DNA of 16,933 nucleotides, from the NCBI GenBank assembly GCA_018238825.1, contig JABCSP010000018.1:1-16933 (forward strand). Direction: 5' to 3'. Numbering within the stretch: the stretch's first letter is position 1; every line of letters begins with the position of its first letter. The translations under genes were made by a program, and so were the position numbers. Shown in pieces: positions 14,161 to 16,933 of this stretch. The stretch comes from Candidatus Thorarchaeota archaeon (lineage in GTDB: Archaea; Asgardarchaeota; Thorarchaeia; Thorarchaeales; Thorarchaeaceae). Below the pieces are notes generated by a model. That model was not told the DNA's origin. It did no database searches and saw only the letters and a list, made by a program, of their open reading frames with translations.

Positions 14161-16356
14161 TTAACCGTACATAGATGCAGTTGCTGGATCCGCTTCTGTA
14201 GCTCTGCGGAGTATTTGATCCAGTTTTCTGAATCGTTCGAGCATTTCTTTTGTTGTAGAGGCATGGACATCTTTCAAAGCTTCATCAAAGTGCTTGCCTG
14301 AAACAATTTCAATTTCCATGTTTTCTCTGAGTGCCCGCATTCCTGCTTCTCTACAGATTGCTTCAATATCGCCACCAACATAGTACTCTGTTGCTTCTAC
14401 TAATTTCTTAAGATCTACATCATCATCCAGAGGCATATTTGCTGTATAGATTTTGAAAATCGCTTCTCTGCTATTTTTATCGGGCGCATCAACATTGACG
14501 AACCTATCGAATCTACCTGTTCGAATAAGCGCTTTATCAATCAGTTCTGGCCGATTTGTAGCTGCTATTACGACCACATCTTTCATAGATTCTAAACCAT
14601 CCATCTCCGTTAGAAGCTGACTGATGACTCTCTCTGAATGATGGAAATCACCAGAACCACCGCCCCGTGATGGTGCGATTGCATCAATTTCATCAAAGAA
14701 TATTATTGATGGTGCGGCTGTTCTTGCTTTTCGGAAAATCTCTCTGATGGCCTTTTCACTTTCTCCTACCCATTTTGAAATGAGTTCGGGACCCTTAACG
14801 CTAATGAAATTGGCCTCACTTTCAGTGGCAACTGCTCTAGCAAGTAGGGTCTTTCCACTACCTGGAGGTCCATAAATAAGAATGCCTTTCGGGGGAGTGA
14901 TTCCTAAACGTTTGAAAGCCTCGGGTTTCTTTAGTGGCCACTCAACAACTTCTACTAGTTTTTGAATGACATCATCTAATCCCCCAATGTCAGTCCAATG
15001 TACATTGGGAATCTCAATGAAGACCTCTCTTACAGCTGATGGGAAAACCTCTCTCAGAGCTTCTACAAAATCGCCATTGTGAACCTCTAGTTGGTCTAAC
15101 ACATCTTGAGGTATCTCATCATCTTCAAGGTTGATTTTTGGAAGATACCTTCTCAATGCTTTCATTGCAGCTTCTCTACATAATGCTTGGAGGTCCGCAC
15201 CTACAAATCCATGAGTTTTCTTGGCAAATACTTGGAGGTCGACTTTACCATCGCCTTCTGAGGTAAGTGGCATTCCTCGAGAATGGATATGTAGGACCTC
15301 TAAGCGTCCTGTTTCATCTGGAACTCCAATCTCAAGTTCTCTATCAAAACGTCCTGGTCTTCGCAGAGCTGGGTCCAGTGCGTTAACACGATTTGTTGCA
15401 CCAATAACGACAACCTGACCACGTGACTTGAGCCCGTCCATTGTCGCGAGTAGTTGAGCCACGACTCTCCTCTCAACCTCACCCTGTACATCTTCTCTCT
15501 TTGGTGCTATCGCATCTAGTTCATCTATGAATATGATACTCGGCGCGTTTTCTTCTGCTTCTTCAAAGATTTTCCTGAGTTTCTGTTCAGATTCACCATA
15601 AAACTTGGACATAATCTCAGGTCCGTTGATGTGTACAAAATTGGCCTCAGACTCACTTGCTACTGCTTTTGCTAACAGTGTTTTTCCTGTTCCAGGTGGT
15701 CCGTGAAGGATAAGTCCCCGTGGAGGATCAATCCCCAGTCTTTTGAATAACTCGGGATGTTTCATTGGTAATTCTACCATCTCTCTAATTCTTTGGATTG
15801 CATCAGAGCAGCCGCCTATCTCTTCGTATGTGACTGCAGTTGCACCAACAACATCGCCTGTTGGTTTCTCAGCAATGCCTAAAATTGTAGAATGTTGTAC
15901 AACAACGGTTCCTGTAGGTTTAATTGAAGTTACTTTGAAGGGGATAGCTCTCCCGAGAATTGGAATGAAGACAGTATCCTGTAAAGTCACAGGACAGTTG
16001 AGTAGTTTTCTCTTTACAAATTCTTCAAATCTCGGCTCTGGTCGGATAGGCACTGAAGTAGGTGCAAGTGTAACACTCTTAGCTGGCTCTTCATTTGCCC
16101 TAGATACGGTTACTTTTTCACTGAGACTTACTCCTGCATTTCTTCTGATTCGCCCATCCATTCGGATGATTTCATGCCCCTTATCTCCTTGATATGCAGG
16201 CCATGCAATTGCAGCAGTAACGCGTTTGCCCTTAATCTGGATAATATCTCCAGTCCTGACTCCCAGCTTTTCCATTGACATAGCATCAATACGTACTATG
16301 AATCTACCAATGTCTCTATGTTCTGCCTCTGCGACCTTAAGTACAATTTCGACCAT
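14161..16356 (-). CDS. cdc48: Cdc48/VAT/p97 AAA+ ATPase
   Basis: A 731-residue hexameric unfoldase with two AAA+ rings, which extracts and unfolds proteins for proteasomal degradation. N-domain 1-175 (double-psi barrel with [20 protein letters not shown]). D1: Walker A GPPGTGKT (219-226), pore loop KFYG (251-254), Walker B IIFIDE (274-279), sensor ATNR (320-323), Arg fingers RRPGRFDR. D2: Walker A GPPGSGKT (496-503), pore loop KWVG (528-531), Walker B IIFFDE (551-556), NRPE, and RTGRFDR. The protein ends SMYG, which fits the HbYX C-terminal motif used to dock on the 20S proteasome and resembles the LYG end of eukaryotic p97. Start: ATG at 16356 with GGAGG at 16374-16370 upstream. It leads the cdc48-wHTH-ribL operon; the second tnpB copy ends about 140 bases upstream in the same direction. 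Confidence 0.97.
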   Translation of the reverse strand: MVEIVLKVAEAEHRDIGRFIVRIDAMSMEKLGVRTGDIIQIKGKRVTAAIAWPAYQGDKGHEIIRMDGRIRRNAGVSLSEKVTVSRANEEPAKSVTLAPTSVPIRPEPRFEEFVKRKLLNCPVTLQDTVFIPILGRAIPFKVTSIKPTGTVVVQHSTILGIAEKPTGDVVGATAVTYEEIGGCSDAIQRIREMVELPMKHPELFKRLGIDPPRGLILHGPPGTGKTLLAKAVASESEANFVHINGPEIMSKFYGESEQKLRKIFEEAEENAPSIIFIDELDAIAPKREDVQGEVERRVVAQLLATMDGLKSRGQVVVIGATNRVNALDPALRRPGRFDRELEIGVPDETGRLEVLHIHSRGMPLTSEGDGKVDLQVFAKKTHGFVGADLQALCREAAMKALRRYLPKINLEDDEIPQDVLDQLEVHNGDFVEALREVFPSAVREVFIEIPNVHWTDIGGLDDVIQKLVEVVEWPLKKPEAFKRLGITPPKGILIYGPPGSGKTLLARAVATESEANFISVKGPELISKWVGESEKAIREIFRKARTAAPSIIFFDEIDAIAPSRGGGSGDFHHSERVISQLLTEMDGLESMKDVVVIAATNRPELIDKALIRTGRFDRFVNVDAPDKNSREAIFKIYTANMPLDDDVDLKKLVEATEYYVGGDIEAICREAGMRALRENMEIEIVSGKHFDEALKDVHASTTKEMLERFRKLDQILRRATEADPATASMYG

Positions 16357-16461
16357 TGCCTATTAGCATCCTCCAAGACTGCGATAATTTTAGAAACGGT
16401 TTAGGAGTCTTGAATCAGTGATGTCCCAAACGCATCCGCTATTCAATGTTTCTTTATCTGC

Positions 16462-16470
16462 TAATATAAT
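16462..16470 (-). promoter_or_regulatory. Candidate TATA box of cdc48, just beyond the copy B guide
   Basis: On the minus strand ATTATATTA (16470-16462) resembles an archaeal TATA box and would start transcription near 16440, giving a leader of about 85 nt. It lies 24-33 bases from the transposon right end. If the element moved in here, it landed immediately upstream of this promoter. A weaker box nearer the gene (about 16396-16387) is the alternative. Confidence 0.35.
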
Positions 16471-16474
16471 CCAC

Positions 16475-16633
16475 TCTGACCTATATCCTACCTTGGTGAG
16501 TGAACCTCAACTGTAAGATATTTCTATGTTCTACCCTTCTTCTGCCAGCGTCACCACCATCTAGCATTTTCAAGAAAATACTAGACTTGGCAGGAGCTTT
16601 GTCAACGTTCATCGGGATGGGATCCCTCCTGAA
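16475..16633 (-). ncRNA. Predicted omega/reRNA 3' scaffold and guide of tnpB copy B
   Basis: This is the counterpart of the copy A region. Hairpin GGGAT-CCC-ATCCC at 16626-16614; outer stem 16596-16588 with 16547-16539 (8 of 9 pairs); inner hairpin 16586-16575 with 16570-16559 (12 bp, loop CTTG); conserved GTGGTGAC in the 11-nt bulge, able to pair with the terminal TCACC at 16499-16495. The guide should start near 16494 and continue to about 16475. The sequence past 16493 shares nothing with copy A, which marks the element's right boundary. The 5' end of the RNA is not determined. Confidence 0.75.
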
Positions 16634-16932
16634 GACCTGGCTTCTTTCTCCTGTGTTAGTGTTGGTTCATCACTTCCAACCACAGAGAGCGTTTCCACAG
16701 TTTTTACCACGGCGGGGTCATTATCACTCTTGATAGTTCCATCACTGAAACTAGCAAGGTCCGATTGGACAAAGTGAACAGCCGCGGACTCTCCGGAACA
16801 TGATGTTGATTCCATCTTGGAGAGTAAGGACTTCCCTTTAGAAGATTTCTTTAGGGCTTTCGGTCGCGCACGTCGATTGGTTGTTCGAGGAACAACCGCT
16901 CTAGTCCACAAACCTAGTCCTCTCACAGAGTG
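16609..16932 (-). CDS. tnpB: TnpB copy B, C-terminal part only (runs off right edge)
   Basis: The C-terminal 108 codons of a second tnpB enter from the right edge; the frame is open to the boundary, so the GTG at 16926 is an internal valine, not a start. The segment matches the copy A tail from HSVRGLGLWTRAVV to the final SGGIPSR, with about 17 substitutions in 105 aligned residues and a two-codon, in-frame deletion (KKKPSS versus KKSS). RuvC and zinc-finger parts lie outside the window, so activity cannot be judged. The tail is Ser/Asp/Glu-rich and probably unfolded; long stretches are nearly identical at DNA level (for example 16765-16795), consistent with the DNA also encoding guide RNA. 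It is oriented opposite to copy A and in the same direction as cdc48. Confidence 0.88.
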   Translation of the reverse strand, partial: HSVRGLGLWTRAVVPRTTNRRARPKALKKSSKGKSLLSKMESTSCSGESAAVHFVQSDLASFSDGTIKSDNDPAVVKTVETLSVVGSDEPTLTQEKEARSSGGIPSR

Positions 16933-16933
16933 C

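Noticed and set aside
16924..16926. GTG as a start of a 105-residue gene at the right edge
   Set aside because: Alignment with copy A shows it is an internal valine of tnpB and the frame is open to the window edge.

Overview
The window reads as archaeal chromosome of about 40 % G+C. The archaeal signs are a fused Hef/XPF helicase-nuclease, a two-ring Cdc48/VAT ATPase, a RibL-type FAD synthase, a PRC-barrel protein, an aldehyde:ferredoxin oxidoreductase, TATA-like promoter boxes and GGAGG/GAGGTG ribosome-binding sites. The exact lineage cannot be fixed from the sequence. An Asgard (Thorarchaeia-like) or euryarchaeal origin are both possible.

Left accessory part (1-3.3 kb): an unrecognised gene of at least 390 codons runs on the minus strand off the left edge. 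Next to it is a complete tnpB (RNA-guided transposon nuclease, IS200/IS605 relative) without a tnpA partner. Its 3' end passes into a structured right end that should make the guide (omega/re) RNA. A second, diverged tnpB copy in opposite orientation enters from the right edge, with its right end at about 16495. Comparing the two copies fixes the element's right boundary, gives two candidate guides, and shows an RNA scaffold whose main hairpin keeps identical geometry (9-bp stem, 1/11-nt bulge, 12-bp stem, 4-nt loop) although the sequence of the inner stem has changed almost completely.

Core part (3.4-16.4 kb), lying between the two convergent tnpB copies: two winged-helix regulators (+); hef (-), convergent with the second regulator; then a rightward cluster PRC-barrel, deoC, aor and a PAPS-reductase-like Fe-S/PUA protein. 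The last three follow each other closely, each with a ribosome-binding site. DeoC splits deoxyribose 5-phosphate into acetaldehyde and glyceraldehyde 3-phosphate, and AOR-family enzymes oxidise aldehydes with ferredoxin, so the cluster looks like nucleoside/deoxyribose breakdown coupled to ferredoxin reduction. DeoC carries an unusual C-terminal four-cysteine extension. A GT87-like polytopic membrane protein follows, convergent with a leftward operon cdc48 - small winged-helix protein - ribL.

The most interesting points are the two-copy guide-RNA comparison, the TnpB RuvC site lacking the usual RuvC-II glutamate, the four-cysteine DeoC, and the unknown gene beside the transposon. No tRNA, rRNA or CRISPR array was seen.
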